Shown: piece by piece, positions 1 to 10,600 of the stretch
Numbering within the stretch: the stretch's first letter is position 1
Layout of the letters: each line of letters starts with the position of its first letter
From: Methanobacteriota archaeon
GTDB taxonomy: Archaea > Thermoplasmatota > Poseidoniia > Poseidoniales > SP79
Assembly: GCA_002715545.1 (NCBI GenBank)
Contig: PAZI01000027.1
Span: forward strand, 166,881-177,796
Direction of reading: 5' to 3'
DNA: 10,916 bases
Program-made: the position numbers and the translations under genes
The notes under the pieces: model-generated
What the model was told of the DNA's origin: nothing
What the model saw: only the letters and a program-made list of their open reading frames with translations
The model's database searches: none

Positions 1-41
1 GCCGCAGAGCCATCATAGGAAAAGTCCAAAATACCCGTCCC
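1..41 (-). repeat. Start of a fourth fibre repeat, cut by the window edge (residue 505 on)
   Basis: GTGILDFSYDGSA matches the opening G.G...y...g of units A-C, so the repeat region probably continues to the left of the window. Only 13 residues are visible. Confidence 0.35.
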
Positions 42-1553
42 ATCAATAACCTTATTTGGGACCCTCTGGACATGTATTCCAGAGTTTGTAGTTCCAATGG
101 TGGTATCCGCAATCTTTACAGACAGCGTGGCTGCTGTGGCTGGATTAGGCGTTACTGAAGATATTGTATCACTACCCAACACAAGAGACGAACGATCTAC
201 TGCATCAGCTACCGCAGCGACTGTTGTTCTTTTATTCGCACCCCCTTTCTCAATTAACATTAAGTCATCACGAGAAGGAGTTGCGCTAGACATTGATCCA
301 ACGTCCACTGTGTTTGATGCACTAATTGTGATTGTACCGTGTGAGCCGTCTTTAGAAATAGAAACGTTAGATCCAGCCTTTATTAGATCATTACCGTCGC
401 CACCATGAAGCACCTTGGTTTGTAAATTTCCACCAACCGTAATGTTTCCTGTGAATGTGTTAGTTGATGCGCCCAGCTGGGGTACAACACTTGTGTCAAT
501 CCCGATTGTAGTATTTGACGAACCATTAAAATTTAGTGCAGATATTCCCGTCGAGTGTGTGAGCGCTCCAGGAGTGGAGGCTACAGCAATACCAGAGGAA
601 GAAACAGACACCGTGGCGCCATTTGCCTTTACTTGCATAGTCTTAGCGGCAGTATTATCATAAGTGGCTCCAGATGTGGTATACTCCACACCGTTACCAG
701 CTGTTAGGGCGTTAGATAAAGCAGATGGTCTTAATGCACTAACGGCAATTTTTTTAACATTACCGCTATCAGATGTATCACCGATCAATATAACGTCATC
801 ATCTGCAGCTGAGCTTATTGATGCAGCTGCGGCAGGACTTATTATTAATTCGTTACCAGTGCTAAATGCCAAACCAGAATTTGTTGCAAAATCTATCTTC
901 ATGGTCTTGGCAGCGCTATTATTGTAATTACCAGAAGTTGTATAATCTAAACCTTGTCCTGCGACTAAAGAATTCTGAAGTGTTACGTTGGCTTGTGCTG
1001 AAGTGCTTATACTGGAAAAATTAAATTTCTTAAGAGTGCTATCAGTCGCATCCCTCATTATTAAAAAATCACCAGCAGCTGGAGTTGCCTCTGTTAATGC
1101 GTTAATATCTACCTTTAGCTTATTTGAAGATATTCCCAAGCCAGAATTTGTTGCCAAAGATATAGACAAAGTATCAGCTGCAGAGCCGTTAAACGTAGAA
1201 CCACCAGAGCTTAATTGTACGCCGTCTCCAATTGTTAAAGGATTTGTTAGATTGCCAGAAAAACCAGATGCGCTTGTTCCAACAGTTATAGAGCCATCGC
1301 TATTATTCGTAATAGTGATATCATTTGAACCTCTTAAATAATTTGTTCCATCAGGAAGTTTTTGTAACGAACCGGTAATACCTGATCTAACGAGCGCGGC
1401 GCCCATAACTTTTAGATTTGATTTAAACTCAGGATCGTTGGGAAGTCCGATGTGAAAATTATGGGGAGCTACACTATAACTAATCCTTGTAGCGGTAGGG
1501 ACATGGTGTAAACCAGTCTTCTTCCACTTTTCTCTACTTTCAATTCCTGACAT
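1..1553 (-). CDS. Repeat-built phage tail-fibre-like virion protein (3' partial)
   Basis: ATG at 1553-1551 is preceded by GGAAG with an 8-base spacer. The frame then stays open for 517 codons to the left edge, so the C-terminus is missing. The N-terminus begins MSGIESREKW. Residues 58-91 carry GITGSLQKLPDGTNYL and a following D-I-T-I-T...G-S-I-T-V strand pair, a block I recall at the start of repeat regions in marine phage fibre-type proteins. Degenerate units start at G109, G199, G286 and G505, with the pattern G.G..yttSG..yN.sAAkTm followed by ATNSGL (134-139, 223-228) and an acidic D..li.d..D...KK element (about 161-180, 251-272, 427-445). TNTFTGNITVGGNL (364-377) resembles beta-strand linkers of phage fibres. 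The protein is very rich in Ser/Thr/Asn/Gly/Ala, has no Cys and only one Trp (W10). The missing end could carry a receptor-binding tip or an auto-cleaving chaperone; that cannot be told here. It lies 51 bases after the giant gene, on the same strand, so is probably in the same operon. A head decoration or baseplate role is possible. Confidence 0.83.
   Translation of the reverse strand, partial: MSGIESREKWKKTGLHHVPTATRISYSVAPHNFHIGLPNDPEFKSNLKVMGAALVRSGITGSLQKLPDGTNYLRGSNDITITNNSDGSITVGTSASGFSGNLTNPLTIGDGVQLSSGGSTFNGSAADTLSISLATNSGLGISSNKLKVDINALTEATPAAGDFLIMRDATDSTLKKFNFSSISTSAQANVTLQNSLVAGQGLDYTTSGNYNNSAAKTMKIDFATNSGLAFSTGNELIISPAAAASISSAADDDVILIGDTSDSGNVKKIAVSALRPSALSNALTAGNGVEYTTSGATYDNTAAKTMQVKANGATVSVSSSGIAVASTPGALTHSTGISALNFNGSSNTTIGIDTSVVPQLGASTNTFTGNITVGGNLQTKVLHGGDGNDLIKAGSNVSISKDGSHGTITISASNTVDVGSMSSATPSRDDLMLIEKGGANKRTTVAAVADAVDRSSLVLGSDTISSVTPNPATAATLSVKIADTTIGTTNSGIHVQRVPNKVIDGTGILDFSYDGSA
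198..287 (-). repeat. Isolated second half of a fibre repeat (residues 423-452)
   Basis: SATPSRDDLMLIEKGGANKRTTVAAVADAV follows the D..li.....kK...a pattern that closes units A and B, but here it follows a different strand-rich segment (GSNVSISKDGSHGTITIS). This suggests mosaic shuffling of half-units. Confidence 0.45.
564..698 (-). repeat. Fibre repeat unit C, first half (residues 286-330)
   Basis: GNGVEYTTSGATYDNTAAKTMQV aligns with the first half of unit B (YTTSG, N.AAKTM). The second half diverges into VSVSSSGIAVASTPG and lacks the acidic KK element, so the unit is degenerate or recombined. Confidence 0.55.
729..959 (-). repeat. Fibre repeat unit B (residues 199-275)
   Basis: The unit starts at GQGLDYTTSG, continues with NNSAAKTMKIDFATNSGL and ends in DDDVILIGDTSDSGNVKKIA. 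It is the best-preserved copy. It shares ATNSGL with unit A, and YTTSG and AAKTM with unit C. Confidence 0.65.
1014..1229 (-). repeat. Fibre repeat unit A (residues 109-180)
   Basis: The unit starts at GDGVQLSSG, continues with NGSAADTLSISLATNSGL and ends in GDFLIMRDATDSTLKKF. It aligns with unit B 90 residues later at G.G, SAA.T and ATNSGL, and at the final acidic element ending in KK. The DNA at 1141-1154 is identical over 14 bases to that at 874-887 in unit B. Confidence 0.65.
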
Positions 1554-1573
1554 TAGCTATACTTCCAGTCCAT
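1553..1573 (-). other. Six-codon open frame (MDWKYS) ending in TAATG overlap
   Basis: ATG at 1573 reads six codons to a TAA whose last A is the first base of the ATG at 1553. The GGAAG site lies inside this mini-frame. No ribosome binding site is evident for the mini-frame itself, and six codons are easily met by chance. It could act as a coupling leader for the fibre-like gene or mean nothing. Confidence 0.2.
1562..1566 (-). promoter_or_regulatory. Ribosome binding site for the fibre-like gene
   Basis: GGAAG on the minus strand lies 8 bases before the ATG at 1553. This supports that start codon over other in-frame starts: the next in-frame ATG (GTTATGGGC, residue 50) is far inside the protein. 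Confidence 0.6.
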
Positions 1574-1576
1574 GTT

Positions 1577-1588
1577 AAATAATTATTT
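1577..1588. repeat. Perfect 12-bp AT palindrome in the intergenic spacer
   Basis: AAATAATTATTT equals its own reverse complement and is centred 30 bases before the start of the fibre-like gene. On the minus strand its first half reads GGCAAATA, which shares only the AAATA end of the T4-type late promoter TATAAATA. It may be a weak late promoter element, a protein site or a chance AT-rich sequence. Confidence 0.4.
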
Positions 1589-1604
1589 GCCGGAAATGTT
1601 TTAG

Positions 1605-4600
1605 TTAGTCTTCATTAAATTCTGCAAATGGATCATTACCGCTAGAATCAAAAATAGAAACCTGATCTCTTAGAACATGCTTCCTAAGTCTTACTCGACC
1701 ACCCTTCGCATGATCTGAGACGCTAGCTGTTCCATCTTCGCTATATATTACAGGATTAGGTAAATCAAAGAATGGAACACGAGACCTTTGATACTTATCT
1801 AGATTTTGTGAAAATAAGTACTTTAGCGCATCTTCATTAGTTATTAATCGTCTAGATGGATCGAAGAACTTAACCTTTACAGTCATCGTTCTTTTATCTG
1901 GCGTAAATTCGCTATTATTAGAATATGCAGACAATGTTGTATATACTGCGTTTTTTCTTCCCTCAAGTAAATCAGCAAAGTGCCCATAGTGTGTACGACT
2001 AAAAACCACTTTTGGACGAAGATGATCGTAATTAATCATCCCATACTTGACTCCCTTAGGGTGCTCTAATGATTGTCTAGCGTGACCAGGTAATAGCTTA
2101 TATGTTGTATCTACGCCACCGGCGCCATCGGTATCTACCTGAAACGTGTCTAAGGGATTTGACCCTGTATAACCTGAAATGTCTTCCGTTGTAAAAGTGC
2201 TAAGACTTCTATTTGTCTCAGAGCCAAAACCGAACAAGGTCGCTGCAGCTTGCCTATATTCACTATCATTAACCTGATTGACTTGATTAGTGTATACAGA
2301 CGATAGCGACTTACCAGATCTATCAGTCACCCTTATTTGACCGGTATCTTTATCAAAATATGTGTGGTAGTCAGAGCTAATTGTTTTTATCTTGGTCATG
2401 ACCGCAACCAGCTTATCTTTATTCGCATTATTACTTGTGGAAAATACTGCGTCTGAGCCGTCATTGTTTACTACTACCCACTGCCTAGTGTCGTATGTGG
2501 GAGATTGGAATATCTTTAGTCCTGACTCACTATGTGCCAATTGTTCTGCATATTTTGAATCATCGGTATCGATACCAAAACTAGCAAAAGTCTCTTTTCT
2601 CGATCTCAATCTAGAGTCAGCTGGATCGAATTCCTTGTTTGGAAAAATTGATACAACGCTATCATCACTAGCGAAAGTATATCTTTCAAATATAAACCGT
2701 TGTCTCCAATCTGTTATAAATTGCTTTTCAAACTTTGCAACAGGTAAATTCGTAAAACGATCTGTCTCTAATAAAGACTCAACCTTAATTCGAATATTAG
2801 CCTTATTTGAATTTGTTAAAGTAAGCGGTGCTCCAGAAATCCATGCAACCTCTAGCGTTGCGCCAGAGTTCTTTGTACCAGTAATATTAAATTTTATAAC
2901 ATTCGCTGGTACCCCGCCCGGATCAAATGATATTGTAGAAAATGATGGTAAAACGCCCAGCATTATGACCTGGTCTGCAGTTAGGGCAATTTCTGTTGTT
3001 GCCTCAGCAAGAGAGATATCACCTGACAAATTATCCCCAATATTCTCTAATAGCTTAGCAAGTGTATTATAGTAATATACGTTTTTCTGCCTAGTTGGCG
3101 CGCCGATAAACATCGCCAACCCAGATTCGTCTATCTTATTTTCATCTGTTCTACTCGTTATTAAGGATGGGATCATCACATGAGTTTCATCAGCGGCTTT
3201 TTGCCCGGAAGCCAAGTATTTAACGGGGATAATCTTTTTTTCATCTGAGGCGACCTGTATATAGTTTGTTAAATCAACAGGCAACGAATCAAAATAAACT
3301 AAATCGTAATCATTAGTAGGATCGCTATTATCACCAGTGTATATTGTGGTAAATCTGTCAACAGATCCGCTGGTGAATAAATGTTTAGGGTTCCCACCGA
3401 TGTCGTTTGATCTAGAGCCGAAAGTTATAGAAAGCACATCTCGAGCGTTGGCTATGCGTGAAAACTCTGTAGGTGATATCATCTCTGAGTTCATTGAGCC
3501 AGAAAATTCAGAGTCTAAATACAATTCATATTGATCATAATCGGTTCCCCCTATTACAGAATAAACAACCCCCGATGTACTAAATTCATCTTTCCTCGTA
3601 GGATATTTAGGAGCGCCATTCTGCATATATGAGCCGTATAAAACAAGTTTCGATTTAATGTACGGTGCGAAAGTAGTCTCTATGCATTTACCAGTATCGA
3701 TTGCCCGAGAGCGGGATCCTGCAGTGTGTACCGTTTGCAAATTTCCTTGATCATCTAATTGTGGGGGAATTATACCGCCGCCAAGATTAGCAAATGATGT
3801 AAACCCGGAATGAAATCCCGGGACAGCTGTCTGAAATCCTAGTATTAGTTTATCATCTGGTGCGAGTATATACGGATTGTTTTGCTCAAAATTTATACCA
3901 GTTGAAACAGAGTCTGAATATGTGTACTGCGCACTTTCTTTTGAAGGATCCATCCTGTCAAAGTCGTCTAAATAAAATGACATTTGATTTAATTTAAAAT
4001 ATTGACCAGAAGGTTTATCACCCACCACAGGGAATGTCGCTCGAGTACCGCCTAATCCATCAAAGTCATAACCGCCTATGAAGGTAGAGGCCGGCGTAAC
4101 AGTCACAAATTGCGGTAATGAAGCACCAGAAACAGCTGGATTATCAAATTGATCTAATACAGCTAACCTATATGGAAAATATTTTTCTAACCTAGGAGTA
4201 GTCTTACAATCGCCCTTAATTTCTAAGATGCCGTCGAACAAATTATATGTTACGTCAAGGTTCGTATAAGATTTTCTAAAAGTCTCAGTAGAAGCATTGT
4301 CTTCAATCCGAATTAGTGATAGACTTGTGGGGGAATATCCTATCTCAACACCCTCAGAATTTAATAGAGGAGTATTATCTTCAGCGGCAATTTTCGCGAA
4401 TTTAGAAGATCCACGTACAGTAAATGATAATGAGTGTGTCCCAACGACAGAATTAATACTAGTGTTTGTAACCGCGTATCTAGTATTGGCTTGACCACCA
4501 GCAGACGGCGTTATTTCGATATTATAAATAACAGATCCAACATCATAATTGCTCCTAACAGTTTGTCCATTAGATGCGCCAACCTTATATACACCATTTT

Positions 4601-7600
4601 CGACAGCGCTTGTTTGGTTCTTTAGTAATATTAAATCATCGGTAGCCAGAGATACGCCGTCCATAGAGTCACCATTATTGAGCGTTGAAATATCTACATT
4701 AGCAGTCGACGCTATACGAACCGTAAGTGTCGCGACTCTCTGCATAGGGTGATAGCTACTTCTAATAGATTTTGGTATCGATATCTTAACATCGCTAATC
4801 GTTTGACGTTGAACCAGGGCAGTGTTCACAGCGCTAACATGAGGATTTTCATATTTTGGAGAACCTATCTTGATATTTAATTCACGACCCAAACCATTCT
4901 CTAATAAAGTTAGACCATTCGAGCCAGTTATCTCGAAGCTACCAAACCTTGTAAGGTGAGGATGTTCCATAGTGCTTTTCTGAGCGCCATCTGGAAAACT
5001 CGCTGACGCAGAAGAATTATAGTCTTCACCTCTATAAAACATATACCCTGGGTCATTTACAAAATAATAGTGGCCATAGCCAACGCCACCCACTGTACGG
5101 TGGTTCATATTCGCGTAACCGTGATATGCTACCTGTGCATATGAGATTAATTCCCTTGTTGTCGATGTAATATTATGACTTTGAGTTAAAATATCATAGC
5201 CAGAACGTTGGCCGGTTTTAGAGACTTCCGTTCTATTAATTCTTGCTCCATTGTACACTAGATCTTCCCTGGCGTAAGGAGCTGCGGTGCTGCCTATAAT
5301 TGATGTTGCGTCGTGAAAAGGATGATAATTAAAGATGTCGGTGGTTTCAAACCAAGATCCCCACATCTGGTTAGTAAATTCCATCGCGATTAAATGATCA
5401 GATGTAGTGATTTGTGCTGTTGTATTGAATGTATCTCCAGAAAAATCATCTGTTGTTGCGTTTGTTATACGGAACCGCAAGTGCATGGCGGAATAGCCTG
5501 GGGCAGTTATTTCAAATCCATCTAGATGACCCCTGTTCATTGCAGCATCAACTGTGACTTTAATCGCAGACAATATATTGCTTAAAGCTGGAATATGAAT
5601 ACCAAATACGTCTTCCCAATGCGCATAGTCAATATCAATAGCATACCGAATTGACCCATTATAGCGTTTATCTATTTCAGATGTTGACGTACCCGGTTCA
5701 GGAACAGCAGCAGCAACTTCTTCCGGGTATGCAAATTGACTACGTGTTACAAAATATATACGTATGATCCTAGCGTGCTCTTGTAAGCGAGTAGCACCGG
5801 CACCAGAAATTGTTCCTGCTGAAGTAGAATAAAACGTATATCCGGCGACATTGTCAGAGCTATCAGACGCAGGACCACCGCGGGAAGAAAGATCTGGCTT
5901 ACTTGAACCTGGGACTGAGATAATTTTATATTTTCTATGAGCAACCAACGGCGACACTGATGGATCGAAAATAGGGTTATGAGACTTTATCTCTATATAC
6001 GGCACATCCGTCATTACAACAACTCTAGCCAACCATTCTGCTGTAGATTCGTATCCAGTCCCTGGAACCCATGGGCTATTTACAGACTTCCAGGAGTTGG
6101 CTATCCACGCGCCATCATCGTAGTATGTATCGTAGGTGTATGGGTTGGTATCATATGAGTAATATTTATATCGCGCGTAAAAGTAAAGGGTGCCTGCAGC
6201 GAACGCTTCTGAATTATTTTGCCCAGTTGACTTTGCGGCGCTTGGTATCGGTACATCATATCTAGCGTCTATTGCTTGTTTTTCCCGCATCAAAAAGAAA
6301 GTATCGCATCGCCACCATGCACTACCCTCAACGGTATTTGCGTTCGAAACGCTATCATTTATTAAATAGTCTGTGGCTTGGCCTTGTCTAGCGTATACAT
6401 TACCACCGACACGATGATACGCACCTTCTTTTTGAATCCTTTCCTTTGTGAAAGTGCTCTTACCCACAAGCGGAGTATGGCCCCAAAGGCCGTCATGATA
6501 CTTGAATCTATTGCCGAATGGTTGAGATAAGACGCTCCAATGAAGGTCTCTTGAAGTCCATGGGTAAAATCGGTCATACATACGTTGGGCTTCTAGGTTT
6601 CGAAATCGATCATCATACATTCCGTGATAGCTCATTGATGTTGCGGAATTGTCATTATACACCCACGATTCTTCTGAGAAGAATTGAGAGGCTTCATTGG
6701 ATTGACCATAATTGGAAAATGGTAAATCAGTATGTGTTTCTGGTAACACTCTACCTACGCCTTCCTGTACTTCATCTCGAATCGATGAACTACAAATAAT
6801 TTCAAATTTCTCTAACAAAAAGGGACCGTCTAGATAATTGGAAAGATCTAACTTTTGGCCTTCAGCGGGTTTAAAAGTATCAGAAAATGGGAAACCAAAA
6901 TTAGATACTGGCCGGCCTCTTAGGGGTAGCTCTGCGTAGTGTAGGCCGCTAAAGGTAGAATCTTTATTCGGCTCATTATCGCTTGTAATAATGCCACCTA
7001 CAAAAGATGAATATTTTCCAGCAAAAATATTTTCGCTATTTGATATATACGACTTGTTAGTTACCAAACTAGCGTTATCGATTGCGGTGTTCGGGAGCCA
7101 CGGCGGTGTCATATCGAATATTGCAACATGATCTCCAGGGTTCGACCAAATAAATGAGCCTGAATTATTTGAATCATCAGCAGGGTTTAAGTAAGCTGGT
7201 GAAATGCTGGAAGATAAATTATTATTTATAGCAGTTACTAAATTTGCATATGTCTCGTCAGCATCCGATCCTATTGCCACAGGTGCCCCGTGATGACCGG
7301 GTAAAATGTCATATCGAATACCGAATATACCTATTGTACTGTCAGACGCGCCGGCCGCCTCTTTTTCAATTGAGTAATAAAGGCCATCGGACTGGTGGTT
7401 ATCAAACTTTATTCTAAAATGATCTAAAGTTGTAGTATCTGTAATATCGCCACCAGCGATAGTGCCCGCAGAGCTTAGAGTAACCCAAGCTGAGCCGTTC
7501 CATTTTTCGAAATGTTTTTGGCTCACATCCGAGCTGCCGCCGAGTGTTGTGGAATATCGGGCTTTTATTTCTTCATTTGCATCAGTACCCATGGCGTTAT

Positions 7601-10600
7601 AACCAGAATAGAAATCGTTTCTAGATGCGTAAAAAGAAACAACAAGTATGGTACCGTTTGGGATCTTTGGATTAATGAATAAAATAGTGTTTTGACTTGA
7701 TCCATTTTGGCCGCCCATAACCAATATTTTTGCATTTCCAGATGTATATGCGGTTCCCGCAACAGTGATCGTTTTATTTATTCCAATCTTGCCAACTATA
7801 CTAGAGTTTCCATAATTCAATGCGAACCCGGATGGAAGTGATGTTGAAGTGTGATCATCGGTTTGAGTAGTGTTTGACACAAACCCAAAATTGTTTGTAT
7901 TACCCCCGTTACTATGAATAACCAAACTTTGACCAGCAGCGGGCTGACCCGTGTAAGTCAATGTATGAGTACTTTTCGCATGGCCCTCTACCCTTATACC
8001 CCCTAAGCCATTAAGGATCCTTGTATTGCCCGCGGGGCCCATCTCTAGTTGTTTTAATTTAAGTGATAGTTTGGGAGTTGAAAAATCTGCATAGCCCCAT
8101 GAACGTACCTGGCTTATTGCAGTTGTGTTTGAAGTTGAATTGAAAGAGTCCCAATCAACAGTTATCGTTTTATCAGTAGGTGAACGATCTGTTGTGAGCG
8201 TTACGATGGTGTAGTTGCCATTGGTATCGTGAAAATAAAATTTATCTCCCACCTTGTACGCTCGACCTAATGGATTTGTAAAAGTTAACGTTAAACCCGA
8301 GCCCTGAATATTTGTGCTGTCAGCCGGGCTAGTTATTGCACCAAAAGTGCTAGATAAATCAGGCCAAAGTGGCTCTGCTTCAATATGACCAGAGTGACCG
8401 CGGCTTATTGCTACTGATAGGTTTATCATAAATGTTGTAAATGTTAGGTTCCCGTTATCTAAGTCTAGATTTATCGCGCGAGCACCATCTCTAGCAGATG
8501 TAAAAGGTTTTTTATTATCATCGCTAATATTCGTTGACTCTGTTAAAGCATCCCCCGAACCTATGCCCGACTTATTGGTTATGATATAGTCAACTTCCCT
8601 ACCAGATGTAGATGTAAGCCTAATTCTTTCATTAAGTTTTACAACCTTCGATACTACTCCTGTCGCAGTAAGGGCGAAATTGCTAGAGCTTACATGAGTG
8701 ATACAAGCATAAGCGTGATCAGAAGTGTCTTTTCGATGAATAGAAAAGCCGTAAGTCCCGCCAAACCCGATGGGCGCAGAAGCTTGAAAATCAGAAACGG
8801 CATCATTGATAGCTTGGTCTCGGGTTTGACCTTCTTCATTTGCATCCTTTTTTGTTTCAATCTTAGGAGAAAATGTTGGCGAAATTGATTCCCACTTTTT
8901 TGAAGAAAAATTAAAATAACCCATCGGATTATAGTTGCCAGCAGAAAAACCATCTGTGACAGATGTCCCAGAACCAGTAGTGAATCCTAAAGTAGTTTTT
9001 TCAACAGGGTTAATGTCAATCTCTATTCTAACTCTATTACGCGTGGCTGCCATAAATCTGCTAGCGGAACCTGAAAGTGCTGAACCTTTAGCAAAAAATG
9101 CTAAACCTAAATTCATCCTATCATCATCTAAGAACGGCTTACTAGATGACGTGGTTTTTCGGATTGTTAGACTTTCTCTAGCGTCAGTTGTCATTTCTGG
9201 ATTTAACATTAAATTAAACCCTGAAGTTTCGAACATAAAGCCTTCGGAAATTGATCCAATACCATCGCCTAGAAAGTTGACCCTACTTAGACTTGAATCT
9301 TTATTATTCGGATTTAAAGTAATTGTATCATCGTTAACACTTACGACTAAGCCCAAATTATCTTTAGCAACGGCGTCAGATATTGAATTAGCAACAGAAG
9401 TAGCCAATGTTGAATTAGAATTAACATCAGAAACCCCTATATTGAATTTATTAGACTCTGCTAACTGCAGCTTACTATCTAATCTAGCCACATATTCTAT
9501 ATTTTGAATCTTAAACTTTATGATAGGCCGACGAGGAATAGTTGTGTCCTTTATTCCGCGAGATAGATTTTGTACGTCGACTATCTGTTGTGGAATATCG
9601 TTGTCAAGCCTATCATCATTTAAAACCCTATTGAGATATTCAACAGTGACGCTGGAATTATTAATGAATGTCGTAAGAGGTGCAGCGTTACACTTTATTG
9701 TCGCCTTTACATCTTCAAGCGCTTTAGCCCCAGTGTTAATCGAATTGTGTCTAGATGTTGAAGAAAAATCTTCTAATTTTGAATTACGAAAAATCTGACC
9801 AGACAATTTATCATCTGACACTACTATGTTCGAAGCCGGGCTATTAGACACAACGCATAATGATGTAGGAGCGTTGGTAACTATAGTGAAATCGTCTCTG
9901 TTACCATATCGACTATATATCTCAATTACCTTAACTTCCTTATCCTGATCAGGAACCAATAGCATACTAGCCCTAGTGGTTGATCCGCCCAAATCATAAG
10001 CTGATACTTCGTATGAAGAAACTGCGTTTATTTTCGAGACTAATTCATCAACGGCGAAGGTCGCTGGCCTACCTGGCGCCACACCGATCTTTTGAGAATT
10101 GCCAGAAGCCCATGGCGTACTGCCCCCAGAGGTCGATATAGTTGTGTATGTAATACTAACATCTCTAGAATCTATTATTTGTAGTATATTACCAGCCAAG
10201 ATATTATCTTCATCAAATGTGTTATTAAATGTGACGACTTTTGATGCAGCGTTATATTCTGTATTAAATGAACCAGGATCTTGACATTCTAGCTTTATAG
10301 CGTTAAATGATGTACGAGATGCCTGAACTGGGATACCGGAATATCTATTTATATTTTTAATAAGCTTTTGCAGTTGATCCACAATTGCCGTTCTAGAAAT
10401 TAACCCCTCTATTCCGCACTTAAATCGAGTTTGTGCAGAATTATAAGCACGAATATTATTCGAATCAGTTATGACAGAAGTTGCTGTGTCCAGTGTAAAC
10501 CCATCTATAACTGTCGAAGAAGAGTCAAAAATTACTTGGAAGTCTTTCCCATTAGGCAATCTAATACTAAATCCCGAATTATCGGCAGGGACATCAGTAA

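Larger units (their letters stand above)
1554..1604 (-). other. 51-base intergenic spacer
   Basis: The AT-rich gap between the giant gene's stop and the fibre-like gene's start holds the GGAAG site and a 12-bp AT palindrome. It has no GC-rich hairpin followed by a T-run, so no intrinsic terminator is visible. This favours read-through transcription from the giant gene into the next one. Confidence 0.6.

Noticed and set aside
97..1341. A run of plus-strand open frames of 82-117 codons (97-408, 415-663, 664-927, 988-1341)
   Set aside because: All lie in the same antisense frame of the fibre-like gene, where third codon positions face each other. In that frame antisense stops arise only opposite Tyr, His or Gln codons, which this protein mostly lacks. 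They have no ribosome binding sites or recognisable products.
1588..1604. Possible terminator after the giant gene
   Set aside because: The only stem is a tiny ATTT/AAAT pairing around CCGGC with no GC-rich stem or T-run, too weak for an intrinsic terminator.
2392..3072. Plus-strand open frame of 226 codons inside the giant gene
   Set aside because: It lies in the same wobble-to-wobble antisense frame, over a stretch with few sense codons that would create stops there. The product shows no domain, and the minus strand has coherent virion sequence here.
6111..6188. Tyr-rich stretch as the variable region of a diversity-generating retroelement
   Set aside because: Such regions usually lie at a C-terminus with a near-identical template copy and a reverse transcriptase nearby. 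None of these is visible in the window.
7108..7320. Repeat of ATATCGAATA (with preceding GTC) near 7108 and 7308
   Set aside because: The copies fall in different reading frames of the giant gene (IFDM and IRYD) and nothing around them is alike, so this looks like chance.
8935..9507. Plus-strand open frame of 190 codons
   Set aside because: Same antisense shadow: the opposing protein segment (residues about 468-658) is poor in Tyr, His and Gln. No start signal or recognisable product.
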